Assembly (NCBI GenBank): GCA_019614645.1
Contig: JABWDB010000036.1
Coordinates: forward strand, 2,662,001 to 2,726,000
Direction: 5' to 3'
Length of the DNA stretch: 64,000 bases
From: Stratiolaelaps scimitus
Taxonomy: Eukaryota; Arthropoda; Arachnida; Mesostigmata; Laelapidae
The notes beneath the pieces were generated by a model. That model made no database searches. It saw nothing but the letters and a program-made list of their open reading frames with translations, and was not told where the DNA came from. A program made the position numbers and the translations under genes. This document shows, in pieces, positions 46,223-59,779 of the stretch (positions within the stretch are counted from its first letter, which is position 1; each line of letters starts with the position of its first letter).

Positions 46223-48695
46223 AGGACAGCGATGCCATGTTGATGCCATGACGCTCAATGAGACCGTGGGTCTCTTTCGTTACCTTTTCGGATTAGACCG
46301 CCGCGACCGCCTGTTGAAGTCCCTCAATATCCATCTCACCTTGAGCCAGGCAACATCGCTTTTGTTATGCCTCTGTTCGCTATTTGACGTGCTGTACTAC
46401 ACTGGCCCCTCAATCATTCTCCTTCGTTTAGTGGCCCGCGTTCTGGCCGCTGGTGCAGTTCAGCGAGAGTTCGCATGAACGGTCGAGATCTCGTGGGGGA
46501 GCCCATGCGAGCACACCCAACTCTGACGAACGATAGCGTCGACGAGGATCCCTCGAAGTATATGGGGCGCCACAAGGGAACCACTGTAAGGGGCTCTGCC
46601 AAGCTTCGTCTGTCCCAAGTTCCGTCAGCTGCACGCCCACCGGTCGCTCATAGTGAAGCAGCAGCGGCCGAAACCCGCTACCTACTCAGCATCCGTGCGC
46701 CTGTTCTTTCTATCCCAGAAACAGGACGCAGTTTTCCAGCAGCCAGCTAGTAATGCTAGGCAAGCAGCCACCACCCAGCCAACCAAAATGGGTTGGGGGT
46801 CCGGGGCTCGCTAGGGGCGAGTGCGGGGGGTGAGCGACGAGCAACGACGAAGTGGCAAGCCACCCCACGTTGCTACTACGTTACTCCGTGCCTCCTTCGG
46901 CTCCGTTGCGTTCTCCTTGCGCTTCAGCCAGGCTAGCCTGGCTGTCCGCCTGCCAAATCCGCAGACTTGTTCCTCTCCACCTTTCCCTGCACTTTAGAGG
47001 CCGCCACCGCCACTGCAACGGGAACAGCAGCAGCAGCAGTAGCTTCTCTTCAGCTTTGCATTAGCCGACTCTTCCGTCGACGGTCTTACCGAACAGTCGC
47101 TCACCTCCCCCCTCTTGTTCTATGTACTCCTCTCTCTACTACATGGTAACGTACCACCTCCACACCACTGCTACGAAGCAGAGGCGGCAGCAGCAGCTAC
47201 GCATGACGGCTACTGCTACTACTACCACTACTACACGACTACTTCGTAGTTTGATCCCTCTCTCGTCCGCTCGGCGCAGCTGCCCGCAGCCCGGATCCAC
47301 TATCGGATCCGCGTAGGGGGAGTCGACGGCTCCACTTCGCTTCCAGGGGAACTCGGGAGCAGCGTTTAATTATTTCACTTCGCCCTTCGTCAGTCCTTAC
47401 GGAGGCCTTAAAACATGCGGGCTTGCCTGCACAACTGCTGTGAGCGCATGTAGTACACGAAACGCCTTGCTTCGAAACGATTCTTGCTAGGCTCCCTTGT
47501 TACGAGGGATAGAAGGTCGAACGGATGGTGGTGGTGGTAGTGCGGCTGAATAGTCAGGCAAGGCATTCTCCCGCGGAGATTCGAAACGCGGACGACTTAT
47601 GACGAGGTGTTCTCTGTTCGAGGCGAGCTCACATTCACCTCCATTTGGCTCGTCGTCAAACTCGTGGATGTAACGTGCGTAGGTATATGGATGTGCACAT
47701 GCGCGTAACTGTATGAATTTTCACCTTTGAGTGATTAAGCTCCTGTTTCATTAAGGTATACTCGAAAACGGACGTCTATACTATTTTAGGAAAGTTTACG
47801 TGACCTCCTATCTCTTCCGCCTCTTACATTCACGATTAATATATCATCTTTAATTTATATGATAGTAATAATAATATTAATAATAATTATTATTATTATT
47901 CTATAGTAGTTAACAGGAAGTGCTTTCTGTAGGTAGGAACAGATGGAAATCTATGGATCCTGCTATTTGAGAGTGATTAGCCGGTTCCTTTTGTTGCTTA
48001 ATTGGCTTGAGTTGAGTACCTAACGATTTGTCATCTTGATCGATTATGGATAAATACAACGGCTGACCACGGCCGCCCTTAAACATGAATAAAGTTCACG
48101 CAACGAAGACACCGCGTGTGACTGCGTGTAAACATCCCATGACTTCTATTCAAAACGACCGAGACTTTAAACACCTTCTATCCTTTCTCATCGAAGCTAG
48201 CAAGAACTGTTTTCGCAGCTGACAGCTACAAATGGCTACTTGATAGATAACACGACGTTCAGGCCATAACAGCAATTGCACTTTTAATTAGTTCCCATGA
48301 AAAGGGGACTTCTAGGACCAGCGTCGGCTCCGCCCTGTTTGTGCTTTACGCTTTGGCCAAGCCGATCAGAGAGTAATTAATTCTCCACGTGGCTGCAATT
48401 TTGCTGTTCAATGTCGCGTCGTCGAGAAGAAAGACCCAATAACGGGGGGAGGACAATATTTGAAATCCTTTGATTTCATGACGACATTAAAAATATGGAT
48501 CGTATCGCAGCTGAGTTCAGGTCGGCGGGAGGATTTTTGATTTCAAAGGCAGCGAACGGGCGCGTACGAACAGACAATGTTTATATTCACAAAAATCTAT
48601 GCTTCTACAAGACATGTACCTGACTAAAGCGTACGCTGAACTAGTCCTACGGGAGCAAATTTATCATTAAATTAAAACGTTGCACAGATAAATTT

Positions 48696-48702
<7 letters not shown>
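46223..48702. other. unassigned, with GC-rich patch 46480-47420
   Basis: Contains CAG and ACT trinucleotide tracts near 47030 and 47210-47235. Frames on both strands are short and without homology. Confidence 0.5.
47866..47900. repeat. (AAT)n-(ATT)n self-complementary microsatellite
   Basis: AAT units followed by ATT units, same architecture as the tract at 52357. Confidence 0.9.

Positions 48703-48755
<53 letters not shown>
48703..48755. repeat. (TA)26 microsatellite, longest in the window
   Basis: 53 uninterrupted bases of alternating T and A. Confidence 0.97.
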
Positions 48756-48758
<3 letters not shown>

Positions 48759-51700
48759 CATATCAAGCAATAATACATTATGTTTATAACATTATACAAT
48801 GACAAAACCGGCCTTGCCCTTTACACGGGAGGAGGCGTACGCCCAGCAGTGTCCCAGAAGGGCGTACTTATTTCAAATAGAGAACAGCAAATCAACAACA
48901 TCTCACCTATATTGCACACCGAGAACACTTATTGATTAAATACATATATCTAAATACATACACACCGGCTCTCATATAGCCTTCGGAGAGATTCCCGAAC
49001 CACTCAAATGATGTCCTCCGAGAGCCAAGATGCTCTATGGCGCAATCCCATCGTGAAAAAGCAGCGCTATCGACATTCGACATTGATTAATCGAATCCTG
49101 TCACGACAACCGGCGTATAGACAGCTTTGCAGAAAGAAATTATTTAAAAATCCTACCGAAAAACCTAACTCAGCTCATATGAGAAATTTAACGACCCGAC
49201 GTGGTTTTGAGTCCGGTGAAGTTTTTTTTCAAACGGCCGTTGGCTAACTTCTCTAATTCCGAATGTTTTCTGTAATAAATGTGTCTAGATTTTCTTGTGA
49301 TGTATAACGTATAAAAGGAAACCCGTTTAAGGATATGAGCTAAATTGGTTTCAAGGGAACAATATTGTAATAATGCGTAGATAATACACAGATAAAATCA
49401 CAGAACAACGGTGGAAATGCGTTCCATATAGAAATAGGCTGCTATCTTGGAGAGTTAACTACATAATGTGTGTTTTCGATTGGCTGAGCCAACAGCTTGC
49501 AGGCATAACGCATTTTTGGGCTTCGAGCGTAGCCCAGCAGACGTTTGTGGATCAGCTCCCCCGAGTGGAGAATAGTATCACGCTGAATGCTTGATACCCT
49601 CCTTAGGTGCTTAGAAATAGTTCTGCCCGAAAGGACTACAGCGTACGCACATATCGATTCAACAAGGGATCCATAAAGGTATTCAAGGATGTGAAGGATG
49701 AAGACCCGTAGATCAATGACGCGACAACAGCTATAACGCTTTGGGAGCGTATTTTGAGGAAGTGGCCAGTCAAATCAAGTCACTGTCGAGATGTCAGGCC
49801 AGAACGCCTCTGTGATGGAATCGGTTCAACATCTGAGAACAACATCGAAATTTATCGTACAGCTACAAACTTCGTTTTAGAAATGTTTACAGGAAGGCCA
49901 AGTTTAGCATGGTATCTTAACATTAGCAGGTCCACTCAGAAACGGACTGATATCAACAGCGAGAACCGACTTGTGAACTCCGCCTTATGAGAGGGTGGTC
50001 GTCAGCGAAGCACATAGCGTGCGGATACTTTACATTGGACTTGGTGCGCAACATTGCATCACCACGGCGCACACTTAAAAAGCGATTGCTGAGCTAGAAC
50101 TTCGAGCAAGCACGTGGACTAAGGATATGTATCGATAGAGAATGATATATATCGAAAAACATATCGTGAGAAATAGCGTCAAATGTTTCTTCGACTCTTA
50201 TACATATATATTTTATATATATGTTTGTGTGTGTGTGCGTGAATTCTTCATACACCAAGTGTGCATTCGGATGACGGTAGCTACCTCCATCTATTATATT
50301 GTCTGTATAGACAAACCGTGAGTATGTTGTATATGCTTCTCTGTGGCCAGATGATCTGTGTCTACTACGAGCTGGCGATTGTTTCAGTGACGGCCATGTA
50401 GTGGATGATTGATCCGAACATCAAGAGGTAAACTTCTTGAGTCTGTCTTATGTACAGTCATATATAAGAACGGCAAACCCAGTGATCACTTACTGAGGAG
50501 CATGTGCCTACGGTGTAGGTCTGTTGACAAGCCTTCAACTACTACAATATCGATTGTCTGAGCACTTTTCACACAGCTAAATCTGAACGAGTTGATGTAC
50601 TTATTTTGATTTTTGGTCTTCCTATCGAGTTGATCGCTCACCAAAGACTGATTTATATATTACAGCATTACGAGATGGGACGAGAACGAGTCAAATGGAT
50701 AGAGGCTTCGTTAAAATACGAAACGTTTTGATTTAACTTGAATGACGCGAGCTCAGTTGGAAGTAAAGCTGATTCAGGTTGTTCTAGCAGAACGTTGCCA
50801 GGCCCCTAAATATTCCTTCTTTCTACAAAGTCCGCCTGCGAAGCCGCTGATGACACAGAAATGTATTCCCGGTCATTGTTCGGTTAAGAAATACGTTGCC
50901 CTACATATTAAACCCGGCGACAGGATTCTTGCACTGTGACCAATTAGAAAGGGGAGGTGGCGTTAGGGGCTCCGGTTCTAGTGACGGTGAAATTTCAACG
51001 TCGGAAATGAACCACTTACGAGGAACTCCCGCTGACTGCGGGAGTTGCAACAAAAGAAGAGACACTACCGGAACCGTTGCCAGCGTCCCTGGAAAACTCC
51101 TTCTGGCGTAACAAATACTAGTAGATATAAACCTGTGGGTCGACGAATGGATGGCGTTGGATTTTCTACGATTGATCAGGCGATAAAGATACCGTTGAAC
51201 CGGCAGCATGACGCCAAGCATCACGGTGGCAGTTCGACAACAGGCTGACGCAGTGTATGCCGAGGACTACACCTTCGAAATCGATGGAATCACGGTATGC
51301 GAGATTCGAACTGACGGACTGGAATGGATCAGCCAGATATGTGCCTCAGTCACTTAAGACGAAAAGTTCTGGCAGACAAGCCCGTACAAAGACTACTTCC
51401 ATACCCAGCATCCGATCCCAGCATTCAGTTCGCATGTGGAACGCCTAGCTAGCCCGCAGCCAAATTCGACAGTGGCCAGACCCCGTGACCGTCGCCTGGA
51501 CATGCGGACAGGAGCCGGAGTTCTCCTCGAGCCCAACCACAGCACTTAACTAGCATTGGGCAAGCTCTCAGCGATTGATAGTCAACCGAGGGAAGTGTCA
51601 AAATGAAGCTTGAGAATTCGTAGGAAAGGTGTTACGTATACAGAGTTATTCCTCCCACAAATTCAGACTGACTCACGTTTAATTCCTTTCATTATTACCG

Positions 51701-52356
51701 AATAGTATCGTAGCGCTTTTGTCAGATGAGAGCTCTCGTCGCCTCTGCAACTCGAAAATCGTTCGACCAGAGTAGACGTAGTCGCCGAACATCTAACTAC
51801 TGGAATTGTTATTTGGACAGAATAATTCGAGTATGCATAGAATTTTTCAAATGCTGAGCTCGACTGATCCAGTGGGTCTATTGCAAATAGGTCGCATTGT
51901 AAGAACGTCCGTTCGATTCGCTTCTGTTTGCGTGAGTGTATTGACTATTTAAATAAAGATAAAAGTGCTTCTCGAGCCTCCGAGAGCGAAGCTTCTGTGG
52001 AATCTCTCATATTTGCATGCCGCACGTGAAGGAGACAAAGAAATGAACAAGGAGACGATTCAGTTTGCTGTACGTATTGAACGTACACTACCATAAAAGC
52101 GTGCTGAGGTAATTAGAGCGTCGCTGAAAACGAAAGTATCCGTCGGAACGTTCCTCGAGAAACTCGAGAGAAAAAACCCCTCACAAAGTGTAGCCAATCA
52201 AAGAACTCGAGGGTCAACGTCGCTCAGCGAATGTCATTTACGGATTTATGGGTATTTTCGTGAACAAATCGGTTTGGGATCTGCATGTGATTCTGAATGG
52301 CGTTTTGGTTTAAACTCGAAGGGCATGGGCACAGGTCAACAGCGTTTCAATTGCTC

Positions 52357-52384
52357 ATAATAATAATAATAATTATTATTATTA
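52357..52384. repeat. (AAT)n-(ATT)n self-complementary microsatellite
   Basis: AAT units switch to ATT units at the midpoint, making the tract a perfect palindrome in spirit. Confidence 0.9.
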
Positions 52385-53646
52385 CAATAATAGCAGTGCT
52401 AATTCATACTTCACGTTTGGAGCTCTCTCTCTCATCAAGAGATCAACAGAACAAGTCGGATCGTGGACTGATTCGATAAATTGGAGTTTATTTGGTATAC
52501 CCATCATATCCACGCTGCACTGCGAAATCAAGGTGCTCTTGAAGAAATTGTGCTAGAAATTTCTGTTAAGGTCCTCTTCTACATATTACAATATACAATA
52601 CAAAGTGTTTGATTTATTAATGGAACTGAGGTTTTTTTACAGAGCTGGTTACGTCTGAATACAACCGGATGACCGCATAGCGTTCATTGGGTTCAGTCCG
52701 TCAAGCTAATATACAGTCTATATATTATATATATATATATACATGTTCGTTTATGGTGATATCTAGGCAGTGCCTAGAGGATATCCACCCTCACGTTCGC
52801 CTTCTGCGCGACTGGCTCACCGGCGGCTTCGAGCCAAGCGTCTTCATATAATAGTACAATTCAATTAGTGCAATTGTCTATACCTCTATAGATTATGTTT
52901 ACGTAACGCTGTTGTTTAAGCTCCACCGCAACATATGCCTGATGCACTTGCTGCCTAACCCAGATATCACTTCTTACTCTGTCGTTGGTATGTTGAGAAG
53001 CGTACAAGACAATAACAACCATAGCAACTACTTATAACTAGCTCCTTTTGCAGGCGAGATTTTCAAGTTAGGCTCAATTTCAGAAATTTCGGTTACGTGT
53101 AGCAAACTTCAATATGCAGCGGTAAATTGCACAGAGTTGAAGGTGGCAAGGATATTCATTTTAGCCAAATCGTCTGACACGCTTTTAACGAAAACGCCAA
53201 TATGAGAAATATTTGAGAAATATATATATATATTGATTTCGGTGTCTGGCTTCTAGACGGGATTTCCTCCTAAAAAATGGACTTAAGATTTTTGAAACAG
53301 ACCATAGTAATCAATCAAGTAGATAGGCCTTGTAATCAAAAGGTAACTAGCGTATAGTCCATTGTAGTAACATTGACAACATTGATTCCGTGCTCGCAGC
53401 GTGGTCTGTCAACTCTGTGCGTATTTATGAGGTTTCAGATGTTTCTGAAAAAATCGCCTTTAAGCGCCTATATGCCAGAAATAGAAGGTGATACCAGGCA
53501 GCACAGCAAAAGGCATAGCCGTCTAAGGTGAGGGTAAGTTCGATTGGCGATGCGAGCGTCGGGGTTCTATTGATGAATATTATATGATAAATAGATAGTC
53601 AATGTATTACACCGAACGTAATATCATCCGTAGAAAACTCTAGCAG

Positions 53647-53692
53647 TATATATATAATATATATATAAGAACAATATATATATATATATATA
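53647..53692. repeat. interrupted (TA)n microsatellite
   Basis: Three TA blocks separated by short interruptions. Confidence 0.9.
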
Positions 53693-54900
53693 AGATACTC
53701 AATGATAATGATAATAAGAAATTCAACAAAAATTTAATAATAAATTCATAATATGACCATTCAGTAAGGGACAATCACGTTATAGGTGAGTGGCTCCTTT
53801 TTCGAAGGATATAATATTCCTTGATAAAATTAGCCTATATGACTTGTGAGTTACTTTCTGTCCACTCGGTTGCCGTCCATTCGCTGATCGTGTCGTTAAC
53901 ATTAAGAGGGATATGCTTGAAAAAATTATAAATAATTAGGCTATCAGCTAGAGATGAATGGAGCCGTTTTTCACGGCTACAACTATACTTGCTTTATTGT
54001 AATGTCTGGTAATTCTTATCGTTAGATGGCAATTTAGATTTTTGGTTGTGTTAAATGTTGTAGTCACAATAGTCTACGCGAATGTTAATGAACATATCAA
54101 TTAATGTTAACATTAACAATTACTAATTCTTCTAATGTCTTAGTCCAGTATTGTTATTATTTAATAAAGATTGATGATTCCTCCACGATTGCATGTTCAT
54201 TTTTTCTCGAAATGTTTTTTGTGGTCTTCATTTATCTACTAGTACCCCCGCTTGTAAAGTTAGCACATTCGACTGTTCTCCTTTTATATTAAGTGCTTAT
54301 CCTGTGGGAACATTTCGAATTCTCTATCTGGTATGTTTCCAAGCGTTTATTAATAATAATTATGAATCACACGTCTGGTTTAGCTGCCATATATTGATGA
54401 AAATGATTTCTGAAACTTGCCCGTGAACGAAATGTCTTCGGAACCACATGCTTGATCCGTTTTTATAGTCCGTATGCTAACTATAACGACCTCTCGCGTT
54501 TCCTTAATACCGTGATATATATTGCACAGTGTCGCTTGCATCCGAGAGCTTTGGCTCTCATGCGCGATTGGCGATTCCTGGCCTTGTCGGCAAAGGCGAA
54601 CCTGTCCAGACCATTGTGCCCGATCATTGGGCATGGTAAACCTGTATCAAGCGTTTGCCTTCAACCTCAGACGAATCGTGTTCATCTACGAGTGCCGACA
54701 ATATCAACCTTCAATCGATTGCGTATCTCGAGCGGCGGTCCCCTCAACGAAACGCAATGCATCACTCTTGAGTGTCAAACTGAACGTGAAGTAGTTAAAA
54801 AAACAATCAGCGTAATGCTTCCACATTGTAGTGGTACTTATACATTCTATCCGTGAGTCATTTTTCGATGGATTCCCCTCTGCGTATTCTCGATTAGCAT

Positions 54901-56050
54901 TGTTTTCAACCTGTTTTCGGCTTGCTCGTCGTCGACCTCCCGTCCACCGTCCTTCCTGAGTTTTCTATCGCCTCCACCTCTGTGTATTAGTCCGCCGCAG
55001 CCGGCGGGCGCCGCCTTCCGATTCAGTGTTTGCTGCCCTAGCGAGCGAACTCACACTTCCACATGTTCTCTCTCTCTCTCTCAGTCTCCGTCTGTCTTTC
55101 AGTGCCTTTGTTGAGGACAAGTTAACCATAACAAACACATGGCAGTGAGCACTAACACAAATGCTGCATAAGCGTAGGTGGGCGGTCTGCAAAGCGCGTT
55201 TCCAGACCCTTCCTTCACAGACGAATCGGTGGATTTCTCTGGCCGGCGCGGGTACCGATGCCAGGCTGCGATGAAAGCCCCCAACGAAAATTGCCAGTCG
55301 CGCTGCTCATTTCTTCTCCCTGGAGAGTTTAACCGGCAGGCGTGTTACAGCGGCTCGCTGTTCCTCGCCTCTGTCGCGCCCCCGTCATCCCGTCCCTCTG
55401 GTGGGAACAGATTCCGGGTACTTAATCAACGATTTCGCGAAATTGAAGTGCACTGCGCAAAGGTACACAGGTACACGTGAAGGGATGGAGGCCGAACGAA
55501 CCTAAAGACGACGCGAGATACATAGATGGGCATAGATTGAGATAGAGAGATAAGGATGGAGTGCTGGCGACGGGGCGGAACGATGGGATATACCGTATGC
55601 ATTCGGAGTAACGACCACCGGCAGACGCCTTGCTGCACACTGAACGTTAGCATTGTTATGTGCCTTCGACGTATCCCGCCGATTCGGGGAAGGGGAAGCA
55701 AAGACGCGCGAACCATCGAGATCACAGACATTAAACGCACGTTTGAACAAATGTACGTTTTACAGGCACGCCTATCATCACGAATCGTAGCGTCGAGCTG
55801 AACAGCGAAGCAGTACGTGGACGACGAGCTTGAACGCTTATTTCGGTGGAGACCTGACAAATTTATCTTGGATGCAGCTCTTTGTGGGAACTCCTACGTC
55901 GCCCGAGCATGTAGTCACCGGGCCGTAAGACCCTCTTGTGAACGGAAGAGCAACAACTGAGGTGATTCACAAAAGCTAGCTCTGTGTGTAATGTAAAGGC
56001 CGCTGAACACGATTCCAAGATCGAATAGTAGAGTATACAGTATACATAGT
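54901..56050. other. unassigned, with GC-rich patch
   Basis: A (CT)n tract lies at about 55065-55082. Opposing frames of 60-144 codons occur on both strands and resemble no known protein. Confidence 0.5.
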
Positions 56051-56115
56051 GCCGAAAGCAGTTGTACCGTGGACGTTAAATGCTTTAGGTTGTGAGTAAG
56101 CCCGGAAAATTGACT
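56051..56115 (+). repeat. SINE family B, 3' body fragment
   Basis: GCCGAAAGCAGTTGTACCGT, then GGACGTTAAATGC and GTAAGCCCGGAAAAT, matching the family-B 3' body. Together with the copy at 21628 it shows the body occurring independently of the tRNA head. Confidence 0.6.
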
Positions 56116-57250
56116 ATACATAGCACCTGACATGGTCAAACTTAGGCTGGACAAAAACAAGCGTGAATCCTCACTCCGAAATAATGATAATAATATGAAT
56201 CAGATCATTTATTTACATTCCCACCCTTAGCTTCCCGTGACGAACGACAACAACGATTATCTTGATTGGACAATCGAATGTGAGCCGCTCCGATTGTGCG
56301 TTCCATGACAATTTTGCGCAATTTGATATCATTTCGAATTTACGAAGATCGCCCAGTGGTGTTGAGTTTGAACGCCCCTGGTGAAACATTGGTCCTGAGC
56401 ATTGCCTCATCGTTCGTACTCGTAGCTACACCCCTTTAGCGAATGATGAAGTGGAAATGAGAAGTTGGGTGAGATAATGCACGCCCTGTATTCTCTGGGG
56501 ATACACCGTAAATGCTTTCGAGCAGGTCGAGTGTTGCCATAAGTAAGAGAAGCATCGACACGAGGAACGATCTTGGCTTCCAGATACAGGCGGCATTGTA
56601 TTTATTATTCATATCGACGATTGCCGGCTGACCTCCACTCGTTCAGCATTGACTAGAGTGGACGACAATCTACAATTCGGTGCTCATGCTGTAGTCGATC
56701 ACTGTCTACACCTTGATGATTTTGCGCTTTGAATAGATGACAAGCATTCTGAATAGATGAAGCTACAAAATCAACTCCTGTCTTTTATGGGCGTCTGCAA
56801 AGCGTGCCTTGCTGCCGCCCGTCGAACTTGCGGTGGCTGCGCGTTGAACGAATCGATTCCTCTAATGTTTTTCTTTAATTTTATTTCATTGTAATTGAAT
56901 TCGTTCGGTCGTGTTCGGAAGGGTATGTTGATTTGGCTACTGTCCTTGTGCACCCTTGACGGCAGGGGAATATTTTCATTATTCCGACAGTCCATCATAC
57001 GTCGACTATACAATATTAGCTACGAAGGAGCGTGTACAATATTGTACAGGAGGCGGAACAATGTTGAAAGTCTGTGGGATCGTCCGTCGGGCAACGTGTC
57101 CAACACGAAGGTATTCTTGCCAAACAAATATCGATGAAAGCGATATCGAATCCTTTCCTGATGCGATCAGGTGAGAAGAGAACGAGGTAAATCAACCCCC
57201 ATCGAATAGCATTGGCAGATGCAAGCAGAAAATATGACCAGCTTGGCACG

Positions 57251-57272
57251 TATATATATATATATATATATA
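57251..57272. repeat. (TA)n microsatellite
   Basis: About 11 TA units followed by an A run. Confidence 0.95.
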
Positions 57273-57374
57273 AAAAATAGATGATTACATGAATGAATTG
57301 TGTAAGCCACCACCGACATTTGAGCAATTTACTATTAATATAAAGTTTATTGGTAATATAAATTATATAAATTT

Positions 57375-57450
57375 TCCTTATTTATAATATCCACCCCTCT
57401 TGTCGAACCGGCCTCGTACATACTTTCCAATCTCAGAGCGGTCAGCCAGT
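57375..57450 (-). repeat. possible SINE family E, second copy
   Basis: The minus strand has CTGACCGCTCTGAGATTGG, then GTACGAGGCCGGTTCGACAA and GAGGGGTGG, running into AT-rich sequence. It aligns with the copy at 44884 around the B-box-like CCGGTTCG. Confidence 0.33.
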
Positions 57451-58229
57451 AGCAACCAGCAACGGTAGCTGAGCTATAACTCAGTGGGAGGACAAAGGCT
57501 GAACAAATCCAGAGCTAGCGTGATACAACAGCTAGAAAATACAGCTTCTATTTACACCCAACCGCAGGCAAGCTTCCCCACCCTGGGCCGGCAGGGCACT
57601 CCAAATCGTGTTTACCCTGCACTCGTGTCAAGCTACAGAACAGCTATGAAATGACTGCCTTTGCTTCACTGCTTGTGTGAGACCTTGCCATGCATACTGC
57701 AGAGCCTCGATCCGGAGTGAATGGAGTATCTAGCGAACGCCGAGTGCCTCCATGAAGTAGTGTTATGGCACTTATATATATATAGTGTTATAGCAGACCA
57801 CTTTGTCCGAAGTGTCGCCTCCGCATTCGCTTTGGGTAAGATCGCATATGCGAATGCTTGACGAACAACTTTTGAACACGGCTCGATATCGAGTGTGACG
57901 CATATATTAGTTAGCAGGACGCTGTAGCAGGACAGCTGGAGGTGAATTGTACCGGCCATGACTCGATCTACCCTGGGTGAAATAAATGTATTGACATGTA
58001 GAGAATTGTTGACTAGCATTATTGCTAAACACACGTACACACACACACGCAAACTACCCCAAATCCTCGCTTGCTGATGAAATGATTTTCTTTTTGTCCG
58101 AAGGTAGAGTCTGGAAAAGGTCACGAATGCACTTAGGCAAAGCAAGTCGTTGCCTTTATTGAACATAGCACTATAAATCCCCGGGGTGATGAGTGTTGAG
58201 TACAAAGTCGCGTTGCATCATGGTCTTAA

Positions 58230-58295
58230 CTTAGGCATTGTAAGACAGCAGTTCCTTTAATAAGCTAATAAAACATTTCCCTTCACCTCTACCAA
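58230..58295 (+). repeat. SINE family A, 3' fragment
   Basis: Plus strand shows TTAGGCATTGTAAGACAGCA, GTTCCTTTAATAAGCTAATA and then CCCTTCACCTCTACC, matching the 3' body and tail of the family-A copies in diverged form. No tRNA-like head is visible upstream. Confidence 0.55.
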
Positions 58296-59779
58296 TTACA
58301 ATTTATACCACTTTAAATACTGAAGCCGCACGCAGTGCTCGGTTGATAACTGTGCGTAGGGAGCAATCTCGATCCTGTTGTTTACTTCATCGAATGACGT
58401 AGAAAGCTCGAGAAAGCCACCAAGTTATTTTTACAAGGCCCCACTCTTATATATATATCCACCTGCATCATCTCGCACCTAGCACACTATCGTGCTCACT
58501 TGGGGAGCACGCATTGAAGGTGACGTCATGGCGGTTGTGAGTGCCGTTCCACCGAGAATACCCGAGACATCGATTGGCATTTACAAAGGGTTTGATATTT
58601 TTGGAGAGACTCAGCCTATGTGACGCAAGTAGATCTTGAGAAGAAGTACATTGATGGTCTAACCCGTGGCGCAAGGTGAACTTGTAATCTTTTTAGGTCG
58701 TCCAAACTGACCAGTTTCCTGCATCATGACCTAAGGCGGGTAAAGGTTACATGCTTTTTTATCGGCCTAGGACATCGAAAAAAGGCGCTGACTGACGATG
58801 TTCCTCTGTACGCCTCGCTTCGCAAGAGCAGTGTAGTGAAACATACAAATTTGGGGAACATTGTCTTCATGTTAAACAGAGATAAACATACAGTGTTTCT
58901 TCCACAGACGAAATATATTAATGGAAAAGAGATGACTTTTTTATGGGAGGTTGTCTCGACGAACGTTGATAAGCTGCGATAGATCGCAAGTCCGTCATTT
59001 ATGTTCATAATCCCTTCCGACCTTCCCTGTGCGTCTTCCATAAACAAAGAGGAAACGTTTTTTCGTCACGGTCCTCCTCGGATCTCTCGCTCCGATCAAA
59101 TAGCATTCGTTGAACCCATAGCCCTCTGCCCCTTCGAGCATGTAGCATCATTTGTCACCCGCTAGCTACATTGGAAATATGTTTGATCAACTTTACGGTG
59201 TGGCCAGAGTAATCTTTGAAGGGTTGTGCATTATGTTCATGTCTATGTCCTTGAACACAGCCGTTGCCCGACTTCTCTGAAACAGTATGCTACCAATAGC
59301 GGAAGGTTCACCCTGAAACTTTACTTAATTCCTTGTAGTAGGTAGAGCCTTTGCAGACTTCCAAGGCGCGCCTTTGCCAAACGATGCGGCCGAACGTGCT
59401 TAGGTTGTTGTCATCCGGGGTTGACGCAATCGTCGACAAAGAAACGAAGTTACAACTAAGGTTGCAATAAGATTATACGTTTTGTTTCCGTAGCTGAATC
59501 TCACCTGTGTCTTTGTACCGCTTTGTAGTTTCGTTACTTCAAGGATACGTCATGAGAGGGGGCTTAGGCGAGCAATTGTAGAGCGGTGATTATTCGGCAC
59601 ATGTTTCCTATTTCGGCCTTATCCGGGCCTCACGCTGTTGGGAAGCACAAAATGACGATGTTGACCTTTTCTGCTTCTGCAGGGAGCCGAGAAAGGGCAT
59701 CATCAAGTTTGGTGCACGTTCCTCCTTAATTAAAGAATAGTAAAATCGGGTGACCCCAGAAGCAGACAAAACGTAATCT

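Larger units (their letters stand above)
48756..54900. other. unassigned AT-rich sequence
   Basis: About 6 kb with no recognisable gene. It contains (TG)n near 50224, a 9-bp-arm hairpin near 51022-51046 (AACTCCCGC/GCGGGAGTT) and several TA arrays. Confidence 0.55.
56116..59779. other. unassigned sequence between SINEs and the LINE
   Basis: Apart from the TA array at 57251, SINE-E at 57375, SINE-A at 58230 and (CA)n near 58035, nothing is recognised. The 179-codon minus-strand frame at 57666-58205 has no family resemblance. Confidence 0.5.

Noticed and set aside
57470..57520. tRNA gene suggested by an A-box-like TAACTCAGTGGG
   Set aside because: No proper B box at the right spacing and no cloverleaf could be drawn.
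57666..58205. 179-codon minus-strand frame as a gene
   Set aside because: No motif or family resemblance, an embedded TA tract and no splice support. A few frames of this length are expected by chance.
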